In this document: piece by piece, positions 10,866 through 20,158 of the stretch | How positions within the stretch are numbered: position 1 is the stretch's first letter | Layout of the letters: every line of letters starts with the position of its first letter | NCBI GenBank assembly: GCA_035388825.1 | Contig: DAOOQQ010000010.1 | Coordinates: 31,141 to 95,140, forward strand | Direction: 5' to 3' | DNA length: 64,000 bases | DNA from: MWAR01 sp035388825 | GTDB lineage: Bacteria > Muiribacteriota > Ozemobacteria > Ozemobacterales > Ozemobacteraceae | Position numbers and translations under genes: made by a program | Notes under the pieces: generated by a model | What the model saw: only the letters and a program-made list of their open reading frames with translations | Databases searched by the model: none | Told to the model about the DNA's origin: nothing

Positions 10866-11729
10866 ATGAACGCGAAAGAGCGGCTGTTCGGGCGGGTGTG
10901 TGGTGTCGATCCGCGGCTTGTCGATGACGTGCCGGCGGCGGGGGGGCTTTCTCTGCGCAGCCGGAGTTCGGACGCCCTCCGATTTTTCACGGCCGACAAC
11001 CGGCTGGTCTCGCTCGTTTCGGGTGCGCATGGCCGGGAACCGGATGCCATCGTTGTCGAGCGCATACCCGAGCTCTCCCGGCCGCTCCCGCCGGGGAACT
11101 GGAGTCTCCGCGAGGGAACCCTGACCGTTCCCGGCATCGAGCCTCTGGATCTTCGCACCGCCCCGGCGCAACCGTCGGATGTCCTGCCGTCGGTCCGGGA
11201 CTACCCGGGTCATGTGCGCACCGCCCTCAACCGCGCTCTGCGCAAGGGGGACCGGGTGCTCGAACTGCCGGTGACCGAGTTGGCTCGCGGCCTGAAGACA
11301 TCGTATGCCGAGGCTGCGGAGCAGCCGGTCCTGGCGCTGGCCGGCCGGGGCGAGGGGCCGCTGCCCGCCGGAGACATGGTCCTGTGCGGCTTTCTCCTGA
11401 CCGGCCGGGCCTGCGAGACGGGAACCCGGCTGCGGGCCGATTGGCACGGACGGCTGGCCATGGAAGTCCGGCGGGTGCTCCATCGGACGACCCCGTTTGC
11501 CGCCGCCTGGCTCCGGTTTGCTCTCGAAGGGCGGACGAGCGCGCGTCAGGAGCGGCTTTTCGACGCCATGGCCCGTGATGTCGAAACGGCGGCGGATGCC
11601 GCCGTCGATGAACTGATGGCAGATCCGGCTCTGCCGGGCGCCCCCTTTCTGGCCGGAGTCGCGGCCGCTCTCGATCTCGTACGATCCGATCTCCAGCCGG
11701 ATGCGGTCAGTCGGTATCGTATCATTTGA
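10866..11729 (+). CDS. DUF2877-like (AllH-related) protein
   Basis: A 287-residue protein starting at ATG 10866 (MNAKERLFGRV). A longer in-frame extension back to 10713 overlaps the start of the divergent gene and looks non-coding. The general pattern fits DUF2877/AllH proteins: an N-terminal beta-rich part (ALRFFTADNRLVSLVS), a central loop LAGRGEGPLPAGDMVLCGF that matches the family's G-x-G-x-T-P-S-G-D-D-F-L-x-G-F motif with several substitutions, and a helical C-terminus. AllH is a subunit of oxamate carbamoyltransferase, but no partner genes are nearby and the key loop is degenerate, so the activity is unknown. A TACAAT box at 10852-10857 ends only 8 nt before the ATG and no Shine-Dalgarno is visible, so the message may be leaderless. 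Confidence 0.5.
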   Translation: MNAKERLFGRVCGVDPRLVDDVPAAGGLSLRSRSSDALRFFTADNRLVSLVSGAHGREPDAIVVERIPELSRPLPPGNWSLREGTLTVPGIEPLDLRTAPAQPSDVLPSVRDYPGHVRTALNRALRKGDRVLELPVTELARGLKTSYAEAAEQPVLALAGRGEGPLPAGDMVLCGFLLTGRACETGTRLRADWHGRLAMEVRRVLHRTTPFAAAWLRFALEGRTSARQERLFDAMARDVETAADAAVDELMADPALPGAPFLAGVAAALDLVRSDLQPDAVSRYRII

Positions 11730-11750
11730 CACTCTTTGCAAGAGGCACCC

Positions 11751-12182
11751 ATGAACCTTTCTCCGAAACAGCGCAAGTTTCTCGAAACCCTGGCCCATGA
11801 GCTCGAGCCGGCCGTCCGGATCGGCAAGGGCGGGGTGACCCCGACGCTCATCCAGAGCGTCATCGATAACCTGAAGACGCAGGAGCTGATCAAGGTCAAG
11901 ATCCTCGACAACTCGAGCGCCGAGAAGGACGACGTCGCCGAGATCCTCGTCGAGCACGCCGACTGCACCCTGGTGCGCATTATCGGCCGCGTCCTGATCC
12001 TCTTCCGCCCGAAGGACGAGGTGAAAAAACGCCGCATCCAGCTTCCCGGCACGGCCCAGGAAGAAGAGAACGACGAACCGGAAAGCAGTGGCGACTCCGA
12101 ACGGGTTTCCAAAAAAAAGATTTCCCGAAAGCCGGTTGCCAGAAAGCCTGCGAGGATACGCAGGGCACGATCGGGCCGGTGA
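11751..12182 (+). CDS. yhbY: YhbY-family CRM-domain RNA-binding protein
   Basis: A 143-residue protein. ATG 11751 has AGAGG just upstream; a TTG at 11736 would add five residues and is less likely. Residues 1 to about 95 match the CRM/YhbY fold: LSPKQRKFLETLAHELEP, then the glycine loop IGKGGVTPTLI and the helix-strand NLKTQELIKVKI. YhbY proteins associate with the 50S precursor during ribosome assembly. The tail (about residues 100-143) is acidic and then strongly basic with KKKISRK-type runs, longer than the usual 95-100 residue family member, and may give extra non-specific RNA contacts. Confidence 0.85.
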   Translation: MNLSPKQRKFLETLAHELEPAVRIGKGGVTPTLIQSVIDNLKTQELIKVKILDNSSAEKDDVAEILVEHADCTLVRIIGRVLILFRPKDEVKKRRIQLPGTAQEEENDEPESSGDSERVSKKKISRKPVARKPARIRRARSGR

Positions 12183-12308
12183 GGTCGGATCGGCAATCCG
12201 GGTTCCGGCTTCGACGTTGTATCCGATGCCCCTTGCGCCCCGCGCGGGGGATGAGTACCATGACCACCGGAGAAGAGATCTCCGAACACGAAGGGGGAGA
12301 GTAACCGT

Positions 12309-12767
12309 ATGAAGAAGTTGTTCATTGCGATCATCGCCATTCTGGCTCTCGTTGCGATGCCGGCGCTGGTCTCGGCCGCCGAAGAGGGATGGCTCGAGAA
12401 CATCGACAAGGGCATCGAGCAGGGCGCTGCTGATTCCAAGCTTGTCATGGTCGATTTCACGGCCACCTGGTGCGGCTGGTGCACCAAGCTGAAGGACGAG
12501 GTGTTCTCGACCGACGAGTTCAAGAAGGCCGCGGGGGAGAAGCTCGTTCTCGTCGCGATCGATGCGGATCAGAACCGCGAAATGGTCGACAAATACAAGG
12601 TCGAGGGCTTCCCGACGATCCTGTTTCTCGACACCGACGGCCGGGAAGTGAACCGCATCGTCGGCTTCAAGCCGCTCCCCGGCTTCCTCGAGGAGATCGC
12701 CAAGCTGCCGGCCCCCACCGCCGCCAAGCCCGCCGCCACCGAAGAAAAGAAGGAAGAGAAGAAATAA
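12309..12767 (+). CDS. exported thioredoxin-fold protein
   Basis: A 152-residue protein with a clear signal peptide (MKKLFIAIIAILALVAMPAL, cleavage near VSAAEE). The mature part is a thioredoxin domain: VMVDFTATWCGWC with redox cysteines C55 and C58, and the cis-proline region EGFPTILFL around residue 98. It should be a periplasmic or surface thiol-disulfide oxidoreductase like the soluble DsbD C-terminal domain or thioredoxin-7 families. The C-terminal 25 residues are a low-complexity Ala/Pro/Lys/Glu tail. A GGGGGAG ribosome site precedes the ATG and a hairpin terminator follows. Confidence 0.9.
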   Translation: MKKLFIAIIAILALVAMPALVSAAEEGWLENIDKGIEQGAADSKLVMVDFTATWCGWCTKLKDEVFSTDEFKKAAGEKLVLVAIDADQNREMVDKYKVEGFPTILFLDTDGREVNRIVGFKPLPGFLEEIAKLPAPTAAKPAATEEKKEEKK

Positions 12768-12783
12768 GATAGGCACAACAATA

Positions 12784-12817
12784 AAAACCGCGAATCCCAA
12801 CCGGGGTTCGCGGTTTT
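12784..12817 (+). terminator. rho-independent terminator after the thioredoxin gene
   Basis: Eleven-base-pair stem AAAACCGCGAA / TTCGCGGTTTT with a 12-nt loop, 17 nt past the thioredoxin stop. The A and T ends make it usable in both directions. Confidence 0.8.
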
Positions 12818-12899
12818 GTCATCGGAAGAAATGATGGTCTCCGGCAGCTCGTAAACACGATACGAAGCACGAGATCTGACTCGCGATTCCCTCGGAGTT

Positions 12900-13760
12900 T
12901 TATTCGAGGGATGTTTTCAAACGCTCGACGGTATCGACGGGCAGGCCGGTCATTTTTGCGATGAATGGGACATCGATGCCCTCTGCCAGCATCCTCCGGG
13001 CAACATGTTCTCGGCCCTCTTCGCGCCCTTTCTTTTCGGCAGCGTCGAGTTCGGTTTTTCTGGTGCGTTCTTCCTTGTCGCGCTGTTCGAGGATGGCGCG
13101 CATTTTTTCGTCGGCGTTCACGAGTTCCAGCTCCTTGAGAACCCTGACCATGATCTCGTCGGTTCGAAGTTCATCCGGCAGAGACTTGTTCCTTGTATAC
13201 TCCTCGCCGAATCTCAGAACATGTAACCATTTTTCCAACCGCGACCGCAAGTGCCTGGGCTTCGGTTTGAATTTCGGAAGCTCGAGGAAATGAAGTTCGA
13301 GCAGGTCGGGCAGAACCAGCCCTGTCTTCTTTTCCTGGAATTGAAACGCCGACTGAAACTGCTCGAAGCCGTCGAACATCACGTAATCGAGGATTGCGAT
13401 TCCGTAGGAGGGATGAAGCTTCTCGAAACTTTCGCCTTCACGAAGCTGGCCGGTGTAGAGCAACGCGAGGTAGTAGGCCATTCTTTTGGCGAAGCTGGGG
13501 AGTTCCCTGACCTGCATCTCGATCGTGAAGCGGCGGCCGGCCAGGTCGGTTGCCTTGACATCGACGATCGTGAACTTGTCGTCATGAAACTCCTTGAGAT
13601 CCAGCGGGCTGAGCAGGGTCAGTTCCGCGATGCACCGATCGCCGGTGAAGTGGAGCAGGGCATCGATCAACTTCGCCAGGATCTCTTCGTTCCCCTCTTT
13701 GCCGAAAACCAGCTTGAACACGAAATCATTTCGTAACGGATAGATTTTCGGGGCGTCCAT
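12900..13760 (-). CDS. Rpn-family / PD-(D/E)XK nuclease transposase-like protein
   Basis: A 286-residue protein. The opening PLRNDFVFKLVFGKEGNEEIL is the family signature of the Rpn/PDDEXK_2 group ('recombination-promoting nuclease / putative transposase'). Following elements fit the PD-(D/E)XK core: KFTIVDVKATDLAGRRFTIEMQV supplies D and E-x-Q strands and MAYYLALLYTGQL the next helix. The C-terminus has a charged coiled coil (about 215-250) and a small helical end. Such proteins are common in multicopy families and are linked to DNA double-strand cleavage. It lies just outside the leader-distal end of CRISPR array 1, which may be coincidence. Confidence 0.85.
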   Translation of the reverse strand: MDAPKIYPLRNDFVFKLVFGKEGNEEILAKLIDALLHFTGDRCIAELTLLSPLDLKEFHDDKFTIVDVKATDLAGRRFTIEMQVRELPSFAKRMAYYLALLYTGQLREGESFEKLHPSYGIAILDYVMFDGFEQFQSAFQFQEKKTGLVLPDLLELHFLELPKFKPKPRHLRSRLEKWLHVLRFGEEYTRNKSLPDELRTDEIMVRVLKELELVNADEKMRAILEQRDKEERTRKTELDAAEKKGREEGREHVARRMLAEGIDVPFIAKMTGLPVDTVERLKTSLE

Positions 13761-13939
13761 TCCAGACTCCTTCTGCTGATGATTCGAAGCAAAAGATCTC
13801 GCTTCTTACAGACATCAGCCGAACTTCTGGCTTGGGGAAAAATTGAAATACCTGCTTCTCGGTTTCACCTCGAAAGAACAGTGCGCGCAATCGGTGACCG
13901 AATTCCAAGGCCGGCCAGCTTCGGATGCAATCATATCTG

Positions 13940-16900
13940 GATTCAATTCCCGATTTGGTGGGGTTGGTGATTGGATAAAGGATATTCCGCGTATCGAACG
14001 GCTGGCTACACGTGTTTCAATCCCCGATTTGGTGGGGTTGGTGATTGGATATGCGACTCTCGCCAGTGTGACCGATGCCGCGAAGCCGTTTCAATCCCCG
14101 ATTTGGTGGGGTTGGTGATTGGATGCCTCGAGGAAACGAAAACCTCTCAGGACTTTTCCGATGTTTCAATCCCCGATTTGGTGGGGTTGGTGATTGGATG
14201 CTCTGAAAACGGCTGGTGATGCAACGTTCCTAGCTCTGTTTCAATCCCCGATTTGGTGGGGTTGGTGATTGGATTGATTGCTTCCGGCCGGAACTGGCCG
14301 ACGCGATCTGGCTTGTTTCAATCCCCGATTTGGTGGGGTTGGTGATTGGATCCGACGGCCCGTGCTGTTGCGAAGATTGCGCAGAGCGTGTTTCAATCCC
14401 CGATTTGGTGGGGTTGGTGATTGGATCTCGAAAAGATCATCACCGTAAATCGCGGAGATCTCGCTGTTTCAATCCCCGATTTGGTGGGGTTGGTGATTGG
14501 ATTATGGGTTTTTCCCTTATCTACGAGTTGGGGATGGTTGTTTCAATCCCCGATTTGGTGGGGTTGGTGATTGGATGCGAGGAGGCGGATCATTAGCCTG
14601 GAGGACGACGCCCGGGTTTCAATCCCCGATTTGGTGGGGTTGGTGATTGGATACTACCGGGCATTCTCCGGAAAGCATTACGGGAATGGGTTTCAATCCC
14701 CGATTTGGTGGGGTTGGTGATTGGATCAGCCTCGTGGATGGCCGCGAGTCGGTCGAGATCGAGTTTCAATCCCCGATTTGGTGGGGTTGGTGATTGGATA
14801 TCGCCTCGGAGATCGCGAAGTCGATCGGCGGACGCGTGTTTCAATCCCCGATTTGGTGGGGTTGGTGATTGGATGCATAGACGCTCTGCAAGCCGGTTCG
14901 CGGTACGGGCGCGTTTCAATCCCCGATTTGGTGGGGTTGGTGATTGGATAAACAAAAGCTGCGGGCTGCACGTCCATCTGGACGCTGTTTCAATCCCCGA
15001 TTTGGTGGGGTTGGTGATTGGATCCGAGCGTCTACAACGGCGAGTCTGCCGGACCGTGGGAGGTTTCAATCCCCGATTTGGTGGGGTTGGTGATTGGATT
15101 TGGAGACTATACATACTGTTGCGAGCGGTGCGCTAGTTTCAATCCCCGATTTGGTGGGGTTGGTGATTGGATCTGCTACGAATACCGGCACAGCAACCAT
15201 GACTTCCAAGAGTTTCAATCCCCGATTTGGTGGGGTTGGTGATTGGATTATCGACGCGAGGAGGGAGAGAAATGAACATCCGCCTGGTTTCAATCCCCGA
15301 TTTGGTGGGGTTGGTGATTGGATCCGGGGGAAGTTGCCCCCACAAGGAGCCCTACCATGTTGGTTTCAATCCCCGATTTGGTGGGGTTGGTGATTGGATA
15401 ACGGGAACGGGAACAGGAATAGGACCCCCGCCCTTGGTTTCAATCCCCGATTTGGTGGGGTTGGTGATTGGATGCGGCGTGATCTTCGCGGCTTGCGAGT
15501 TCGAGCAGACGGTGTTTCAATCCCCGATTTGGTGGGGTTGGTGATTGGATCCGATGGCGCAGGAAAGAGAGGGAAGAAGCCGAGAAGTTTCAATCCCCGA
15601 TTTGGTGGGGTTGGTGATTGGATCCGGCTCGGGCTCGACCACGAGATGGTCATCGTTGTCACGTTTCAATCCCCGATTTGGTGGGGTTGGTGATTGGATC
15701 AATTCAGGCAGAAGGAATACAAACCGACCCCGAAGAGTTTCAATCCCCGATTTGGTGGGGTTGGTGATTGGATATGCAAGACATGCTACGCCAGGTACGG
15801 AATGGCGAGCATGGTTTCAATCCCCGATTTGGTGGGGTTGGTGATTGGATGATCTCAGGACCACGCGTGACGTGGTAAAGGTGGCCTCGGTTTCAATCCC
15901 CGATTTGGTGGGGTTGGTGATTGGATACGAGGCAACCAACGGTTACAGTGATGCCTTCTTCTCCTGTTTCAATCCCCGATTTGGTGGGGTTGGTGATTGG
16001 ATGCCATGGAGAAGAAGATGGAAGCAATCGCCATTATCAAGTTTCAATCCCCGATTTGGTGGGGTTGGTGATTGGATCCGATGTATCCTACGGAGCAACG
16101 GCTCGACGATCCCCCGCGTTTCAATCCCCGATTTGGTGGGGTTGGTGATTGGATCGCTATCCATGAGATAGAATTGACATTGTCAGGTATCGTTTCAATC
16201 CCCGATTTGGTGGGGTTGGTGATTGGATGAAGCGATGGAAAAATATATCTATGGGATGGGCAAAACGTTTCAATCCCCGATTTGGTGGGGTTGGTGATTG
16301 GATTATATGGAATCTTTTTCGAAGTAATTTTCAGGTCGTAAGTTTCAATCCCCGATTTGGTGGGGTTGGTGATTGGATTCGAAGGCTACTCCTTTGCCGG
16401 GGGCGATCCGGAAGTTAGTTTCAATCCCCGATTTGGTGGGGTTGGTGATTGGATAACACGACCGAAGTAAAAAGGGTTCTCTTCGAGAATCTGAGTTTCA
16501 ATCCCCGATTTGGTGGGGTTGGTGATTGGATAATATATAACTGCGATCGAATATTCATCAAAATATTGTTTCAATCCCCGATTTGGTGGGGTTGGTGATT
16601 GGATCCGAAAACATCACCTGTATGCTTGCGTCCTCAACAAATGTTTCAATCCCCGATTTGGTGGGGTTGGTGATTGGATTACATATATGCAGAAAATACA
16701 GTTAGAATCCCCGCTTCTTGTTTCAATCCCCGATTTGGTGGGGTTGGTGATTGGATTACCGGAAAAAATACGGATTATTTGTCTAAACCCCTGTTTCAAT
16801 CCCCGATTTGGTGGGGTTGGTGATTGGATAAGACAAATCTGTTTGTCTCTAGTATTGTAAAGATGCCGGTTTCAATCCCCGATTTGGTGGGGTTGGTGAT

Positions 16901-17058
16901 TGGATACGAACGTTCATGCAAGGAAAAGGATAAGGATAGGATAAGTTTCAATCCCCGATTTGGTGGGGTTGGTGATTGGATATGATGGATTCATTCTACC
17001 TGAATTGATCATGGATCATCGGTTTCAATCCCCGATTTGGTGGGGTTGGTGATTGGAT
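13940..17058 (-). CRISPR. CRISPR array 1: 42 repeats, 41 spacers
   Basis: Repeats of 37 nt starting at 13940, 14014, 14088 and so on to 17022, with spacers of 36-40 nt. On the plus strand each repeat begins GTTTCAATCCCC and ends GGTGATTGGAT. In the other direction it ends ATTGAAAC, the usual 3-prime end of repeats cut by Cas6, so the array is read on the minus strand. The 13940 copy has two changes near its plus-strand start and is the old, leader-distal end. The leader is at 17059 onward. Apart from it the copies look identical. The newest spacers (from about 16229 to 17021) are mostly AT-rich while older ones are GC-rich. Confidence 0.98.
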
Positions 17059-17249
17059 CCTGGCTTTTGGAAGGCTGATTGGGAGAGGGCGGGCGGGGCG
17101 GTTTCCGAGCCCCCCCCCGAAAATGGTGCTGAAAATTCAGCCGGACCCCCCGGGGGTCTCGAAAAGCCGCATTGGAAGCGGGTTCTGTTTTCCGAGTATC
17201 TCGACGAAAACAGCGGGTTTGACGAGGGGGGTGGAGGTGCTCGGAAAAT
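17059..17249 (-). promoter_or_regulatory. leader of CRISPR array 1
   Basis: This stretch abuts the last repeat and is clearly homologous to 37242-37432 next to array 2. Shared blocks include CCTGGCTT at the repeat border, TGATTGGGAGAGGGCGGG, GGTTTCCGAG, a 14-nt dyad GCTGAAAATTCAGC at 17128-17141, and CTCGACGAAAACAGCGGG. Conservation next to the repeat but not in the spacers marks it as the leader, where transcription starts and new spacers enter. Confidence 0.85.
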
Positions 17250-17317
17250 CGACGGGGGGATGTCCCCGAAATTGTCTCCCCGATTCCAGTTCGCTTTTCA
17301 AAGAACTTCCTCCGATT

Positions 17318-17908
17318 TTACTCCATGATGAACCGCCTGACAATGGCTGACCATGGGGAGCCGAAGGGCGGTTCCGACGGCATGACCAGCTCGATGCCCT
17401 TGTCGAGAAACTGCCGGGAGATCTTCCGCCGGCAGGCGCACCAGGTTGCAAAGTGCTCGCAATTATTACGAAGCAAATGATATCCGCCGAAGTCGGTGCC
17501 GAGCAGCGAGCGGGCCCGCCGCACCGCCGCCGCTTTCCCTTCGGGAAACTCCACCCGCTCATCCGCGTGAATGCCCGAACCGCCCGTGGCGATCCCGTCG
17601 AGAAACGTGCCCTTCTCGAACTCCGTGAGCGAGGTGAGGCGGATCCGGGCTGCGGAAGGAGTGTCGCCGGTGAAGTGAATCACCTGGCCACGGCCGGCAT
17701 AGACCCCATAATGGCGATACCGCTCGAGACGGACGAGCTTGCTCAGATCGGGGAAGGGACCGGATTCTCCGAAGAAGAGATCGATTGTGGCCGAGAGAAC
17801 ACCCTTCGCCGTCGGAAGAGCCGCACTCCGCCTGGGGATGGCGGTTTCCACGAGTCTGGCCGTCATGCTGCGAAACACGTATATCACGGTGCCGGGCTGG
17901 ATCTTCAT
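17318..17908 (-). CDS. LRAT / NlpC-P60-like (NC domain) protein
   Basis: A 196-residue protein with the circularly permuted papain-like LRAT fold. The His box RHYGVYAGRGQVIHF (H66, H78) and the Cys motif NNCEHFATWC (C150) are the catalytic residues of the family. Members act as acyltransferases, phospholipases or thiol hydrolases. There is no signal peptide, so it is likely cytoplasmic, with a weakly hydrophobic C-terminal half of the helix after C150. It is the first gene beside the array 1 leader and is read in the same direction as the next two unknown genes upstream. Whether it serves defence is unknown. Confidence 0.75.
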   Translation of the reverse strand: MKIQPGTVIYVFRSMTARLVETAIPRRSAALPTAKGVLSATIDLFFGESGPFPDLSKLVRLERYRHYGVYAGRGQVIHFTGDTPSAARIRLTSLTEFEKGTFLDGIATGGSGIHADERVEFPEGKAAAVRRARSLLGTDFGGYHLLRNNCEHFATWCACRRKISRQFLDKGIELVMPSEPPFGSPWSAIVRRFIME

Positions 17909-17946
17909 GGGTGCCTCCTTGTCTGGCTATGCGTCGGGCGGCGGAA

Positions 17947-18525
17947 TCAGTTCGCGATCCCCGTCGGGGCCGGGGCGATGCGATGATCGAGGCGGGCGAG
18001 CCCGGCGCAGGCCGTTTCGAACCAGGCCCGGATCTCGGGCGAGAGGGGGTCGTTTCTGCGAGGCGCGGGGCAGTCGAGGGTGAGAAGGATTCTGATGCTG
18101 GGCCCGTTCCGATGCATGCCGTCCCTGACGGTCAGTTCCTGATGGAGCCTGATCCGCGTGGCTGCCATTCCGGGAAGGGCGACGAACTCTCGGGAGAGGT
18201 CGAGCAGAAGCGGGTTCCAGAACGGATCGGCGCCGGGCCCTGAGCCGAGGTGCGCGCCCAGTTGCACGACGATGTGCGCGGGTTGTTCCCGGCGGCCATT
18301 TCTCCCTGGGTGGCCTGCGCAGATGCTGGTCAGCCGCATGCCCGACAGGTGGTTGAGCGCCTCGAGCCAGCCGTCATCGAGCTCTTTGTCGACCAGCAGA
18401 CCGCGCCACTCTTTTTCCCAGGCAGTCGGGGAACGGCCGGGCCGGCCGGCTCCCGTTCCTCGCCCGGAGCGTGTCGGCCCGGCAGGTGTGCGGGGGTGGG
18501 GTGTGGATGTGGTTCGGGTCTTCAT
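17947..18525 (-). CDS. unknown protein, tandem paralogue A
   Basis: A 192-residue protein; ATG 18525 follows a strong GAGGAGG site. I recognise no family. Residues 1-40 are low-complexity Thr/Pro/Arg/Gly. The rest is mixed: LSGMRLTSICAGHPGRNGRR, AHIVVQLGAHL, a middle segment FWNPLLLDLSREF, and a C-terminal WFETACAGLARLDHRIA. Several blocks align with the next upstream gene (18540-19055): a Cys-Gly turn, a hydrophobic strand with R-x-R, and a final helix with Trp-Phe and LD. The two genes are 14 nt apart and appear to be diverged duplicates. No signal peptide or membrane helix. Confidence 0.6.
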   Translation of the reverse strand: MKTRTTSTPHPRTPAGPTRSGRGTGAGRPGRSPTAWEKEWRGLLVDKELDDGWLEALNHLSGMRLTSICAGHPGRNGRREQPAHIVVQLGAHLGSGPGADPFWNPLLLDLSREFVALPGMAATRIRLHQELTVRDGMHRNGPSIRILLTLDCPAPRRNDPLSPEIRAWFETACAGLARLDHRIAPAPTGIAN

Positions 18526-18539
18526 GGGGACCTCCTCGT

Positions 18540-19055
18540 TCAGTGCGCGGCTGATGAGCAGCCAGCCAGGGGCAGGCATGCGGCGTCCAGGAGATGGATC
18601 CAGCGGCAGGCTTTCAGGAACCAGTCCCAGGCGGCCTGCGGCGTGAGAGCATCCTTTTTGGTTCCGGAGAGGCGGATCTCCATCGCTTTGGTCGTGGCGA
18701 TCATTGTGCCGGTGACCGAGAGCGTGCGCGAGATTTCCACGCACAGGGCGATCCCGTCGGCAACGGCCCGGCCTTCCCAATCGAGCAGAGTCGTCTGGAG
18801 CGAACCCCAATCATCGAGGTCGAGGAGGCAGTCGGCCAGATCGTTCCGAAGCCGGATCGCCACCATGGGGACGCAGCTCCGCCCTGGTCCGACCCCGACG
18901 CAAGTAACCGGCCTGAACGCTCCGAGGGCCGAGAACGCGCGCTTCCAGAGGGGAAGGGGCATGCACTCATTGCACTCGAAATCGTTGGCCTCGAGGCTGG
19001 TTTGCAGGATCGTTGCCGTTGGTTGGGCATTGCGGGTTTCGACGTTCGGTACCAT
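18540..19055 (-). CDS. unknown protein, tandem paralogue B
   Basis: A 171-residue protein starting at ATG 19055 behind GGAGGCGAAGAAG. Longer in-frame extensions upstream have no good ribosome site. It contains an N-terminal C-x-x-C pair (FECNEC) that could bind metal, then VTCVGVGPGRSCVPMVAIRL, LSVTGTMIATTKAMEIRLSG and a final helix AWDWFLKACRWIHLLDAA. The second half aligns with the downstream neighbour (17947-18525). Function unknown. It shares a likely transcript with the neighbour and with the LRAT-like gene. Confidence 0.6.
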   Translation of the reverse strand: MVPNVETRNAQPTATILQTSLEANDFECNECMPLPLWKRAFSALGAFRPVTCVGVGPGRSCVPMVAIRLRNDLADCLLDLDDWGSLQTTLLDWEGRAVADGIALCVEISRTLSVTGTMIATTKAMEIRLSGTKKDALTPQAAWDWFLKACRWIHLLDAACLPLAGCSSAAH

Positions 19056-19320
19056 CTTCTTCGCCTCCCATTTCGCGCTGACGCGCCTTGTCCCATCCCC
19101 GGTCAGAAGTTGTCTGCGATGGTGAGCGCAAACGAACAATCCGGGTGTGTTGCCTGCCATCAGGTTCAAGGCGGCCGAAGGGGGCGAGTTCAAAAAACGG
19201 ATGGATTCGCGGCGATGTGTGGAATATGGCGAACGATATTTTGAACCGGCGTCATGCCGGTGTCTTTTCCGTGGTGAGCAGCGGTGCCGCGGATCATTTC
19301 GAGAAGGGCAGGAGGCGGAT

Positions 19321-19971
19321 ATGACGAACGTGAACGCGGGGGCGATCGGCAAGGTGCTCGACTGGGCGTATGAACTGGCCCTGGACCCGGGCGTTCCGGG
19401 GGTGGAGTCGGCGTATGACCTTGCGCGGGATTATGCCGGGGGCTCAGGCACGCTGTGCGAGAACGTCGATTCGCTGATTCGCTGGCAGAACACCAAGGCC
19501 GGCACCTCGGGGTTCTTGAGCGGTCTTGGCGGAATTCTCACCCTTCCCATTGCCATACCGGCAAATATATCGAGCGTCATCTACGTCCAGGTCAGGATGA
19601 TTGCCGCGATAGCGATCATGGGCGGCCTCGATCCGCGCCAGGACCAGGTGAAGTCGCTGGTGTTCGCCTGCCTTTGCGGGGCTGAAGCCGCGCAGCTTCT
19701 CAAGCAGGCGGGCATCAGGATCGGGAAAAAGCTGACCGAGCAGGTGATCCGCGGGCTGTCCCGTGAGCTCCTGAAGCAGATCAATCGCGCCGTGGGCTTT
19801 CGCCTGGTCACGAAGTTCGGCAGCAAAGGCTTCATCAGCCTCGTGAAGGCCGTTCCCCTGATCGGCGGCGTCATCGGCGGGATGGCCGACCTGGTCTCGA
19901 CGGACGTCATTGGCGGGGCGGCGAAAGCGGCGTTCATTCCGTCCGCGTATTCCTGTTCGTTCGCCTGCTGA
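19321..19971 (+). CDS. EcsC family protein
   Basis: A 216-residue protein; ATG 19321 follows GGAGG. It matches the EcsC family over most of its length: the block GTSGFLSGLGGILTLPIAIP with a membrane-inserting glycine-rich hairpin, SSVIYVQVRMIAAIAIMGG, GIRIGKKLTEQVI, INRAVGFRLVTKFG, and the hydrophobic VKAVPLIGGVIGGMADLV. Family members are small membrane-associated proteins of uncertain role. Some occur in defence islands. It is read toward the end of the csm operon, and a shared hairpin terminator lies between them. Confidence 0.85.
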   Translation: MTNVNAGAIGKVLDWAYELALDPGVPGVESAYDLARDYAGGSGTLCENVDSLIRWQNTKAGTSGFLSGLGGILTLPIAIPANISSVIYVQVRMIAAIAIMGGLDPRQDQVKSLVFACLCGAEAAQLLKQAGIRIGKKLTEQVIRGLSRELLKQINRAVGFRLVTKFGSKGFISLVKAVPLIGGVIGGMADLVSTDVIGGAAKAAFIPSAYSCSFAC

Positions 19972-20099
19972 ATCGTTACGACGTGTAGCACCCGACACCC
20001 CTGGCTGGCGTGAAACCCGGCCGGGGGTGCGTTCTATTCAAGCGGCTTGGGGGGTCGGGAAAGAGACAAAAATATAGGAAACAAAATATATGGAATATG

Positions 20100-20139
20100 A
20101 CAAACCGCGGACGGCCTGTGTGGGCCGCCCGCGGTTTGT
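20100..20139. terminator. long hairpin between converging EcsC gene and csm5
   Basis: Seventeen-base-pair stem with one mismatch: ACAAACCGCGGACGGCC pairs with GGCCGCCCGCGGTTTGT around the loop TGTGTG. It sits 128 nt after the EcsC stop and 20 nt after the csm5 stop, so it can end both transcripts. Confidence 0.7.
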
Positions 20140-20158
20140 GTGGATGCCGTGCCGGGCT

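Noticed and set aside
10824..12800. Minus-strand frame of 658 codons
   Set aside because: It runs antisense across three clear genes (DUF2877-like, YhbY, thioredoxin) and shows low-complexity sequence.
13971..17058. Short frames repeating V-S-I-P-D-L-V-G-L-V-I-G or its alternates
   Set aside because: These are translations of the CRISPR repeat and spacers, not proteins; the same holds in array 2.
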